From: CAYYMX01 sp964473045
Lineage (GTDB): Bacteria > Pseudomonadota > Alphaproteobacteria > Methylaequorales > Methylaequoraceae
Length of the DNA: 6,398 bases
Reading direction: 5' to 3'
NCBI GenBank assembly: GCA_964473045.1
Contig: CAYYMX010000078.1
Span: 1 to 6,398, forward strand
This document shows positions 1-5,736 of the stretch, piece by piece. A program made the translations under genes and the position numbers. Position 1 is the first letter of the stretch, and each line of letters opens with the position of its first letter. The notes beneath the pieces were generated by a model. The model did no database searches and was not told the DNA's origin. It saw only the letters and a list, made by a program, of their open reading frames with translations.

Positions 1-547
1 TTTCTTTACCTAAGTCGGTGGCTAGATACTTGACGCTAGTTTCTAGTGCTGATTTTGCAATGCCCATTACATTGTAATGGGGCATAACACGTTCAGCACC
101 AATATACGATAAAGTTAAAACTTTTCCTCCATTTTTCATTAATTTTTTTGCTCTCTGACAAACTGCAGTGAAAGAATAACATGATATATCAAGAGTGTTT
201 AAAAAATTTTCTCTAGAAGTATCCACATAGTCACCTTTTAATTCATTTTTATCCGAAAAAGCTATTGAGTGAACAATGAAATCTATTGAATCCCAATGAT
301 CAGAAATTTCTTTAAAAAAGTTATCAATACTCTTATCTGAAGAAACATCACAGTGAAGGATAAGATTTGAACCACAAGAGTCTGCAAGTGGATCAAGTCT
401 TTTTTTTATTGATTCGTTTACATAAGAAAAAGCTAGATCCGCTCCAAATTCATTAATCTTTTTTGCAATTCCCCAAGCAATTGATTTTTCATTTGCAATT
501 CCAAGAATTATTCCTCTTTTTCCCTTTAAGTTAATAGTTGACTCCAT
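1..547 (-). CDS. fabI: Enoyl-[acyl-carrier-protein] reductase FabI, 3' part off the left edge
   Basis: Partial gene: the first 182 residues are visible, and about 80 C-terminal residues of a usual 260-270 aa enzyme lie beyond base 1. FabI is the cytoplasmic NADH-dependent reductase that reduces trans-2-enoyl-ACP in the last step of each fatty-acid elongation cycle (type II FAS). The translation shows the divergent SDR nucleotide-binding start GIANEKSIAWGIA (residues 16-28) and HSIAF (93-97). It also has the FabI active-site block LSYIGAERVMPHYNVMGIAK, with Tyr148, catalytic Tyr158 and Lys165 in the family spacing. The start at 547 is chosen because it puts the cofactor motif at the normal distance and has an AAGGA Shine-Dalgarno about 9 bases upstream. 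It is divergent from pdxH across 73 bp, a pairing I recall from other Alphaproteobacteria. Other SDR proteins such as FabG are less likely because of the Y-x9-Y-x6-K pattern. Confidence 0.96.
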   Translation of the reverse strand, partial: MESTINLKGKRGIILGIANEKSIAWGIAKKINEFGADLAFSYVNESIKKRLDPLADSCGSNLILHCDVSSDKSIDNFFKEISDHWDSIDFIVHSIAFSDKNELKGDYVDTSRENFLNTLDISCYSFTAVCQRAKKLMKNGGKVLTLSYIGAERVMPHYNVMGIAKSALETSVKYLATDLGKE

Positions 548-620
548 AAACAAAATTCCTTAACTAAAAAAAACAAAAATTTATTTCTTTTATATTATAT
601 TTTAAAATAAAAAGGAAATC
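548..620. promoter_or_regulatory. Divergent promoter region between fabI and pdxH
   Basis: This 73-bp A/T-only-looking spacer must hold the 5' signals for both genes. A perfect TATAAT lies on the minus strand at 599-594, about 47 bases before the fabI start, and an overlapping TATATT on the plus strand (591-596) could serve pdxH. No convincing -35 box accompanies either, so these are only candidates. Shine-Dalgarno AAGGA sequences are present for both genes (612-616 for pdxH; the minus-strand copy lies about 9 bases before fabI). Confidence 0.4.
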
Positions 621-1190
621 ATGGATCCATTTAAAAAATTTAATTTGTGGTATAATCAAGCAAAAAAAAAACACCCGTTTGACCATACAGCCTTTGCTCT
701 TTCGACATGCTTAAATAACAAACCTGAAGTTAGGATAATTTTACTTAAAAAAATTTTAAAAGATGGATATGTTTTTTTTACTAACCTCAACAGTTTAAAG
801 GGAAAACATTTCAAACTTAATAATAACCTTTCGATGTGTTTTTATTGGGAAAGTATAGAAAGGCAAATTCGAATTAGAGGGAAATCTTTTTTGGTTGACT
901 CTAAGATTTCTGATGAATATTTTCAATCAAGACCCAGAGAAAGTAGAATAAATGCCTGGGCTTCAGACCAATCATCTATTATATCAAATGAAGATGTTTT
1001 AAAAAAAAAAGAAGAAGTTATAAAAAAAAAATTTAAAAACAAGATTGTGCCAAGACCAAAAAATTGGGCTGGCATAAAAGTTTGTCCAGATGAGTTTGAA
1101 TTTTGGGAAAGAAGAAAGTTTAGAATGCATAAACGTGAACTTTATTTTAAGAATGGAGACAAGTGGGAAAAAAGATTTTTATCTCCTTAG
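621..1190 (+). CDS. pdxH: Pyridoxine/pyridoxamine 5'-phosphate oxidase
   Basis: The cytoplasmic FMN enzyme PdxH oxidises pyridoxine 5'-phosphate or pyridoxamine 5'-phosphate to PLP with O2, serving vitamin B6 synthesis and salvage. The 189-aa product is slightly shorter than the usual 195-220, with the loss at the N-terminus. The full set of family blocks is present in order: VRIILLK (37-43), FFTNLNSLKGKHF (52-64), ERQIRIRG (80-87), YFQSRPRESRINAW (100-113) with SDQSS (115-119), and the C-terminal PRPKNWAGI (144-152), EFWERR (160-165) and RMHKR (168-172). Arg168 and His170 match the substrate-binding RLH of E. coli PdxH. The ATG at 621 has AAGGA four bases upstream. The next gene in convergent orientation, hemA, encodes a PLP-dependent enzyme. 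The coding sequence holds three separate A10 tracts (see findings). Confidence 0.96.
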   Translation: MDPFKKFNLWYNQAKKKHPFDHTAFALSTCLNNKPEVRIILLKKILKDGYVFFTNLNSLKGKHFKLNNNLSMCFYWESIERQIRIRGKSFLVDSKISDEYFQSRPRESRINAWASDQSSIISNEDVLKKKEEVIKKKFKNKIVPRPKNWAGIKVCPDEFEFWERRKFRMHKRELYFKNGDKWEKRFLSP

Positions 1191-1197
1191 TAAATAT

Positions 1198-2412
1198 TTA
1201 GGCGGCGCACTGAATGTTTAATTTGTTAAAGATATTTTTTAGAGCACTTACGAGTTCCTTTATCATTTTACTATTGTGATTTGGTGATGCAGTAATTCTT
1301 AGTCTTTCTGTTCCTCTATTTACGGTTGGGAAGTTTATTGGTTGGACATAAATATTGTAGTTTTCTAATAAAATTCTACTAACTTCTTTACAAAGTTTTG
1401 CCTCTCCAACTATCACTGGAACAATATGACTATCATTATTAATAAAAGGTATCTTATATTTTTTTAATCTAGATTTAAGTTCATTAATAACATTAAGCAT
1501 TTTTTTTCTTTCTTCATCTGAGTATTTTAAATGTCTTATTGATGAGTATGCCCCAGCAGCAATACAAGGAGGAAGAGATGTTGTAAAAATGAAGCCTGAG
1601 GCAAAACTTCTAACAAAATCTATTAGGTCTTTCTTTCCAGCTATGTAGCCACCAATAACACCGAATGATTTTGCTAGAGTTCCTTGAATTATATCAATAT
1701 CTTTCATGACTCCCTCTTTTTCAGCAACACCAGCACCTCTTTTTCCATAAATTCCAACAGCATGAACTTCATCTAAAAAAGTTAGAGCATTATATTCTTT
1801 TGCTAATTCACAAATAGGCTTAATTGGAGAAAAATCACCATCCATTGAATAAACGGATTCAATTGCAATGATTTTAGACTTAAAATTTGAAGATTGTTTG
1901 AGCTTTTTCTTAAGATCGTTTATGTCATTATGCTTGAAAATTATTTTTTTTGCTTTTGAACTCTTTATTCCCTGTATCATTGATGCATGGTTTTTTTCGT
2001 CTGAAAAAATTATGCAATTTGGTAGTTGTTTTCCAAGTGTGTGAAGAGTTGTTTGATTAGCTAGGTAGCCAGAGTTAAATAAAAGTGCTGATTCTTTTTG
2101 GTGTAAGTAACATAGTTCTCTTTCCAAAAGAACATGATAATGATTTGTACCAGATATATTTCTAGTACCACCAGAACCTGCCCCCACTTTTTTGATTGCT
2201 TCAATCATACTATTGGTAACTATTTTGTTTTGACTCATTCCTAGATAATCATTACTACACCAAACTGTTACTTCAGAAACCAGATCATCTTTATAATTAA
2301 GTGCTAAAGGAAATTTTCCTGCAATTTTTTCAAGATCTGCAAAAACTCTGTAATTTCCTTGAACCTTAAGAGTATTTAATTGATTTTTAAAAAAACTTTT
2401 GTAGTTAGTCAT
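1198..2412 (-). CDS. hemA: 5-aminolevulinate synthase (C4/Shemin pathway)
   Basis: ALAS condenses glycine with succinyl-CoA to give 5-aminolevulinate, CoA and CO2, the committed step of tetrapyrrole synthesis in Alphaproteobacteria; it is a cytoplasmic PLP-dependent dimer. The 404-aa length matches the family. Visible signatures are the N-terminal GNYRVFADLEK (19-29), WCSNDYLGM (51-59), GAGSGGTRNISGTNHYH (77-93), NHASMIQGI (141-149), SVYSMDGD (186-193), LDEVHAVGIYGKRGAG (213-228) and GTLAKSFG (244-251). The PLP lysine is Lys248, the same number as in the Rhodobacter capsulatus enzyme; His142, Asp214 and His217 are the expected cofactor contacts. RLRITASP (370-377) carries the C-terminal substrate-carboxylate arginine. 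TRNISGT and the ALAS-type N-terminus separate it from related oxoamine synthases (KBL, BioF, SPT). The start codon overlaps the msrB stop (ATGA), and there is only a weak GAG upstream, so coupled translation is likely. Its stop lies 7 bases from that of pdxH. Confidence 0.97.
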   Translation of the reverse strand: MTNYKSFFKNQLNTLKVQGNYRVFADLEKIAGKFPLALNYKDDLVSEVTVWCSNDYLGMSQNKIVTNSMIEAIKKVGAGSGGTRNISGTNHYHVLLERELCYLHQKESALLFNSGYLANQTTLHTLGKQLPNCIIFSDEKNHASMIQGIKSSKAKKIIFKHNDINDLKKKLKQSSNFKSKIIAIESVYSMDGDFSPIKPICELAKEYNALTFLDEVHAVGIYGKRGAGVAEKEGVMKDIDIIQGTLAKSFGVIGGYIAGKKDLIDFVRSFASGFIFTTSLPPCIAAGAYSSIRHLKYSDEERKKMLNVINELKSRLKKYKIPFINNDSHIVPVIVGEAKLCKEVSRILLENYNIYVQPINFPTVNRGTERLRITASPNHNSKMIKELVSALKNIFNKLNIQCAA

Positions 2413-2420
2413 TTTTTTTT
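2409..2420 (-). other. A9-TGA / ATGA stop-start junction of msrB and hemA
   Basis: Read on the minus strand, msrB ends with three AAA codons and TGA, and the hemA ATG begins at the last A of the run (nine A then TGA). This is a stop-start overlap typical of translational coupling. A single-base backward slip, or one extra A in the transcript, would carry msrB ribosomes straight into the hemA frame through its ATG. Confidence 0.7.
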
Positions 2421-2789
2421 CTCAAAATTTAAAGCAACTGAGTTGATGCAAAATCTTTTTCCAGTTGGTTTAGGCCCATCGTCAAATACGTGCCCAAGAT
2501 GAGATTGACATTTTTTGCAGCGAACTTCAATTCTTTTCATTCCACTAGAATTGTCTTCATGAAAGTCAATGGAATCCTTGTTAATAGGTGAAGAAAAACT
2601 TGGCCAACCACTTGAAGATTTAAATTTTTCTGATGAATTAAAGAGTTCTGAATTACAGCAAATACAGTTATAAATGCCCTTTTTAAAAAAATTGAAATAT
2701 TTTCCAGTAAATGCTGTTTCAGTAGAAGAGTTTTGTGTTACATTGAAAGCTAGTTTACTTAATCGATTTTTTAAATCATCCATATCCAT
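2409..2789 (-). CDS. msrB: Peptide-methionine (R)-S-oxide reductase
   Basis: MsrB reduces methionine-R-sulfoxide in oxidised proteins back to methionine. The 126-aa protein has one SelR/MsrB domain and no signal peptide, so it is cytoplasmic. It carries the structural zinc site C42-x2-C45 and C91-x2-C94, the GWPSF block (61-65), HLGHVFDDGPKPTGKRFCINS (97-117) and the catalytic Cys114 in RFCINS. The common resolving cysteine just before GWPSF is replaced (SSSGWPSF), so recycling probably follows a different route, such as direct thioredoxin attack. The ATG at 2789 has no clear Shine-Dalgarno; a second in-frame ATG (Met3, 2783) is an equal candidate. Its TGA overlaps the hemA ATG, so the two form an operon with msrB first. 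The gene ends in an A9 run directly before that overlap. Confidence 0.95.
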   Translation of the reverse strand: MDMDDLKNRLSKLAFNVTQNSSTETAFTGKYFNFFKKGIYNCICCNSELFNSSEKFKSSSGWPSFSSPINKDSIDFHEDNSSGMKRIEVRCKKCQSHLGHVFDDGPKPTGKRFCINSVALNFEKKK

Positions 2790-2853
2790 TTTGTATTTTA
2801 TATAAATATGATTAGTATTATTTTAAAGGAAAATGAAAAAATAATAAATTTTT
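2790..2853. promoter_or_regulatory. Divergent promoter region between msrB and thiO
   Basis: This 64-bp, almost pure A/T spacer must drive both the msrB-hemA and thiO-thiS-thiG operons. On the plus strand TTGTAT (2791-2796) and TATTAT (2816-2821) resemble -35 and -10 boxes but are 19 bases apart. On the minus strand a TATAAA-like sequence near 2805-2800 could be a -10 for msrB. There is no CTGAGA-type TPP-riboswitch core, and the space is too small for a full THI element. An AAAGGA at 2825-2830 lies just before a two-codon open frame rather than before thiO. Confidence 0.4.
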
Positions 2854-3948
2854 ATGATTATAATTGTTGGTGCAGGAATAATAGGTTTATTTATCGCTCA
2901 TAAACTAGTCTCAAAAGGTTTAAAAGTAAAGATTTTTGATGCAAATGATATAGTTGGAAATTCAACTGATGCATCCGTTGGTATGCTAGCACCAATGATT
3001 GAAACCAAACCATTGGAAGATGATTTGTTGAAACTTATGTTAGAGTCAAAAAAAATATGGGATAGTCAGAAAGGCTTAGATAAAGAAAAAAAAAATATTG
3101 GGTTAAAAAAAAACTCATCCTTACTTGTTGCACAAAACATAGATGATCTTGAAAAAATAAAATTTAAAAAAGTTTTTTTGGAAAAGTTAGGTCTTAAAAC
3201 AAAATTATTAGATCAAAAAGAAACGTTAAAACTTGAACCTGAACTTAATACGAATATTATTGGTTCTCTTTTTTGCCAAGATCAAAATCAAGTTAATTCA
3301 CATAAATTAAAAAGTTTTTTGATAAATAAGCTTAGTCAAATGGATTGTGAAATTATTAAGGTTCAAAAACTTGAAAAAATTTCACTTTTTGAAAAATTTG
3401 TAAAACTAGATAACACAAAAATTAAGGCAGAAAAAGTTATAATTGCTTGTGGGGTTTGGAGTGAGCAACTTATCAAAAAATCATTTGATATTTCGTTACC
3501 ACTAAGGCCCATTAAAGGTGTTTCAATGCTCTTAGATGCTGGCAGAGAATTATTTACAAACAATTTATGGTTTAAAAATATTTATGTGGCCCCAAGGGAA
3601 AAAAATATTTTGGCAATTGGAGCTACTGAAGAAGAAAAAGGTTTTAACACTTCAATAACAATGGATGAAATATATTTTCTTAGTAAGAATGCGTGGGAAA
3701 TTTTCCCTGATCTAGAAAATTTTAAATTGCTAGAATTTAAAAGTGGAATAAGACCTTCTGTAATTGATGGAAATCCAATTATTGGTTCTTTAAGTTCAGT
3801 GGCACCAAATGTTATATGTGCATTTGGTCATTATAGACACGGTATTCTTTTAGCGCCTGTAACAGCAAAATTAGTATGTGATTATGTTTTTGGAGAAAAA
3901 ATTAAAAAAAACCATAATTTTTTTTCTCCTGAAAGATTTAATTTATAG
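2854..3948 (+). CDS. thiO: Glycine oxidase ThiO (FAD-dependent, thiazole synthesis)
   Basis: ThiO oxidises glycine with O2 to iminoacetate (dehydroglycine), the aerobic source of the C2-N unit of the thiamine thiazole ring, releasing H2O2. The 364-aa protein is a D-amino-acid-oxidase-family flavoprotein. It has an N-terminal Rossmann motif GAGIIG (6-11) closing at Asp29, SVGMLAP (41-47), a mid-protein FAD-contacting IIACGVWSEQL (196-206), GIRPSVIDGNPIIG (298-311) with the probable substrate arginine Arg300, and the ThiO-typical GHYRHGILLAPVTA (325-338). The start at 2854 is the only one possible, because two in-frame TAA codons lie 7-12 bases upstream and the FAD motif begins at residue 6. 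It has no well-spaced Shine-Dalgarno. It leads thiS and thiG, which is the strongest evidence for ThiO over generic DAO proteins. Confidence 0.93.
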   Translation: MIIIVGAGIIGLFIAHKLVSKGLKVKIFDANDIVGNSTDASVGMLAPMIETKPLEDDLLKLMLESKKIWDSQKGLDKEKKNIGLKKNSSLLVAQNIDDLEKIKFKKVFLEKLGLKTKLLDQKETLKLEPELNTNIIGSLFCQDQNQVNSHKLKSFLINKLSQMDCEIIKVQKLEKISLFEKFVKLDNTKIKAEKVIIACGVWSEQLIKKSFDISLPLRPIKGVSMLLDAGRELFTNNLWFKNIYVAPREKNILAIGATEEEKGFNTSITMDEIYFLSKNAWEIFPDLENFKLLEFKSGIRPSVIDGNPIIGSLSSVAPNVICAFGHYRHGILLAPVTAKLVCDYVFGEKIKKNHNFFSPERFNL

Positions 3949-3974
3949 TTTTTTAGTTTATCCTAGTTGATATT

Positions 3975-4199
3975 ATGACAAAAATAAAAACTGGGTTGTA
4001 TATTAATGGTAAATTTTTTAGTTCTGATGTAAATGAAACTTTTCTTGACCAAGTTCTATTTAAATTTCTGAAGACTAAAAAAAATCTAAGATTTGCTGTT
4101 GTAGTTAATGATGCCTTTGTTCAGAGATCAGATTGGAAAAAAAAGAAAGTTTTTTTTAATGATAGGATTGAAATAGTTTTTCCATTTAATGGTGGATAA
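3975..4199 (+). CDS. thiS: Sulfur carrier protein ThiS
   Basis: ThiS is a small ubiquitin-fold protein. Its C-terminal glycine is adenylated (by ThiF or a MoeB-like enzyme) and converted to a thiocarboxylate, which donates sulfur to ThiG. The 74-aa length is slightly above the usual 65-70. It shows the N-terminal beta strand LYINGKFF (8-15), AVVVNDAFVQRSDW (41-54), the DRIEIVFPF strand (63-71) and the obligatory C-terminal Gly73-Gly74. It lies 26 bases after thiO and 5 bases before thiG. No Shine-Dalgarno is obvious before the ATG at 3975, and no other in-frame ATG exists. The activating enzyme ThiF is not in the window, so it must be encoded elsewhere or replaced by a MoeB homologue. Confidence 0.93.
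   Translation: MTKIKTGLYINGKFFSSDVNETFLDQVLFKFLKTKKNLRFAVVVNDAFVQRSDWKKKKVFFNDRIEIVFPFNGG
4191..4196 (+). promoter_or_regulatory. Likely thiG ribosome binding site formed by the thiS Gly-Gly codons
   Basis: GGTGGA encodes the essential C-terminal diglycine of ThiS and ends 8 bases before the thiG ATG. It is the only purine-rich GG sequence near that start, so it probably doubles as the Shine-Dalgarno. Confidence 0.5.
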
Positions 4200-4204
4200 T
4201 TTTT

Positions 4205-4978
4205 ATGAATAAAGACAACATTATTATTGATAACAAAAGTTTTGAATCTCGGTTAATAATGGGGACAGGGTTGTATCCCAACTTAAAAGTATTAAATGAA
4301 TCATTGCAAATTTCAGGAACTGAAATTGTCACAGTGGCAATGAGAAAAGTTGACTATTCTTCTAGTGAGAGTTTTTTAAAAAGTTTTGAAAATAAATATA
4401 TGTTTTTGCCTAATACTGCAGGATGTTTTACTCAAAAAGAAGCTGAAATAACAGCTGAGTTGTCTAGAGAAGCTTTAGAAACTAATTGGTTAAAATTAGA
4501 ACTTATTAGTGATGAAGAAACCCTCCTACCAGACCCAATTGAACTATTTAATACCTGCAAAATATTAATTAAAAAAAAATTTAAGATTTTTGCCTATTGT
4601 TCAGATGATCCTGTTTTATGCAAAAGATTAGAAGATATTGGCTGCTTAGCTGTTATGCCTTTGGTATCTCCTATAGGTTCAGGACTTGGAATACGTAATG
4701 AACATAATTTAGAAATAATTAGAAAAATGTGTAAAGGTTTAGTTATTGTTGATGCTGGAATTGGAAAACCAAGTGATGCCGCCAGAGTTATGGAGTTGGG
4801 CTTTGATGGAGTATTATTGAATTCTTCTGTGGCGCGATCCATTAATCCAATTCTTATGGCTGAAGCAATGAAATTGGCTATTATTTCTGGAAGAAAAGGT
4901 TTTTTATCAGGGCCTATAGAAAAAAGTAAAAGAGCTATTAAAAGCACAACTTTTAGTGGAAAAATCTCTAATTTTTAA
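4205..4978 (+). CDS. thiG: Thiazole synthase ThiG
   Basis: ThiG is a cytoplasmic TIM-barrel enzyme that joins 1-deoxy-D-xylulose 5-phosphate, dehydroglycine (from ThiO) and sulfur from ThiS thiocarboxylate into the thiamine thiazole phosphate. The 257-aa length is normal. Signatures in order: FESRLIMGTGLY (13-24), LPNTAGCFT (68-76), TNWLKLELI (93-101) with the Schiff-base Lys97, LLPDP (107-111), GCLAVMPLVSPIGSGLGI (146-163), VIVDAGIGKPSDAA (180-193) and GVLLNSSVA (202-210). The usual Gly in MPLG(S/A)PIGSG is Val154 here, an unusual change near the phosphate-binding loop. It is the last gene of the thiO-thiS-thiG operon and overlaps the convergent pyrE by 11 bp. The common thiE (and thiC) neighbours are absent. 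Confidence 0.96.
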   Translation: MNKDNIIIDNKSFESRLIMGTGLYPNLKVLNESLQISGTEIVTVAMRKVDYSSSESFLKSFENKYMFLPNTAGCFTQKEAEITAELSREALETNWLKLELISDEETLLPDPIELFNTCKILIKKKFKIFAYCSDDPVLCKRLEDIGCLAVMPLVSPIGSGLGIRNEHNLEIIRKMCKGLVIVDAGIGKPSDAARVMELGFDGVLLNSSVARSINPILMAEAMKLAIISGRKGFLSGPIEKSKRAIKSTTFSGKISNF

Positions 4979-5612
4979 CACCTATTGATTTCAAGAAATT
5001 TTTTATAATCTTGTGGTCATCATCTTTCAATAATTTTTTTTTATAAGCAACCTCTAAAATATTTTCCCAGTTTGTTAGTGAGACGAGCTCAATTTTTTTT
5101 TTTTTAAAAACAAAATGGTTAGTATTTATTCCATAATTAAAAATAACAAAAATCATGTTGGTATTTGCTTTAGATTCACAAATAGCATCCAAAAACCTTA
5201 ATTTACTTCCTCCATCGGTTATCAAATCTTCGACTAAAATAACATTATCATTTTTTTTTAATATTCCTTCTATCTGTTTATTTTCCCCAAATTTTTTTTT
5301 TACTTTCCTAATATAAGTCATTGGTAAATTGAGTTTTTCTGCAATCATTGTTGCAAATGGAATACCTGCTGACTCGCCTCCAGAAACATTGTTAATTTTG
5401 TTGAAATTTTTTGATTCTTGAATTCTTCTTAAACCCATTTCTATCAACTCATTTCTTTCTTGAGGAAAAGATATTAATTTTCTACAATCGCAATATACTG
5501 GGCTTGTTTTTCCTGATGTAAGTTTAAACTGTTTTTTAGGCCTAAAACTGCCACACTTTAGGTCTATTAATATTTCTGCTGCTCTTTTGGAAATTTTATT
5601 ATCTAATTTCAT
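4968..5612 (-). CDS. pyrE: Orotate phosphoribosyltransferase
   Basis: PyrE transfers the phosphoribosyl group of PRPP to orotate, giving OMP in de novo UMP synthesis; it is a cytoplasmic type I PRTase dimer. With the start at 5612 the protein has 214 aa, the family norm. It shows FKLTSGKTSPVYCDCRKLISFP (29-50), SGGESAGIPFA (77-87), the mobile catalytic loop RKVKKKFGENKQIEG (102-116) and the PRPP motif VILVEDLITDGGSK (124-137). The style matches alphaproteobacterial PyrE. The open frame extends 32 codons further upstream to 5708, but that stretch is hydrophobic, low in complexity and unlike the family N-terminus, so Met at 5612 is preferred; an AGGA lies about 12 bases before it. A 13-A tract (5093-5105) encodes part of KKKKIEL near residue 170. 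Confidence 0.94.
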   Translation of the reverse strand: MKLDNKISKRAAEILIDLKCGSFRPKKQFKLTSGKTSPVYCDCRKLISFPQERNELIEMGLRRIQESKNFNKINNVSGGESAGIPFATMIAEKLNLPMTYIRKVKKKFGENKQIEGILKKNDNVILVEDLITDGGSKLRFLDAICESKANTNMIFVIFNYGINTNHFVFKKKKIELVSLTNWENILEVAYKKKLLKDDDHKIIKNFLKSIGVKN

Positions 5613-5736
5613 AAGATAATTTAATCCTACAATTATTAGTATTACAACATTATTAATTTTTCTAAGAGGTTGATTTAAAATGTTGGAATTAAAAAATATG
5701 TAGAACAATAAAGATAAATGAATTAAGTTATTTGTT
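5613..5736. promoter_or_regulatory. Divergent region between pyrE and fhs
   Basis: This 124-bp A/T-rich spacer separates the divergent pyrE and fhs starts and must carry both promoters. On the plus strand TTGATT (5670-5675) and TTGGAA (5683-5688) are possible -35-like hexamers without a good -10 at the right distance. A short open frame with its own AAGAGG sits at 5680-5703. No hairpin with a U tract and no known riboswitch core is visible. Confidence 0.35.

Noticed and set aside
1166..1190. Possible terminator hairpin at the end of pdxH (AGAT-TTTT-ATCT)
   Set aside because: Only a 4-bp A/T stem inside the coding sequence and no U run following it.
2790..2853. TPP riboswitch ahead of thiO
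   Set aside because: The spacer is too short and lacks the conserved CTGAGA core and G-rich helices.
3363..3563. Open frame of 66 codons antisense to thiO
   Set aside because: It lies wholly within the strongly supported thiO gene, has no recognisable domain, and its composition follows the reverse of the thiO codons.
4594..4947. Open frame of 117 codons antisense to thiG
   Set aside because: Shadow of the conserved thiG coding sequence; no start signal and no family resemblance.
5613..5708. N-terminal 32-codon extension of the pyrE open frame with a hydrophobic stretch (VVILIIVGLNYL)
   Set aside because: The PyrE family begins near Met at 5612; the extension is A/T-driven, has no Shine-Dalgarno and does not resemble a conserved domain or a plausible membrane anchor for this enzyme.
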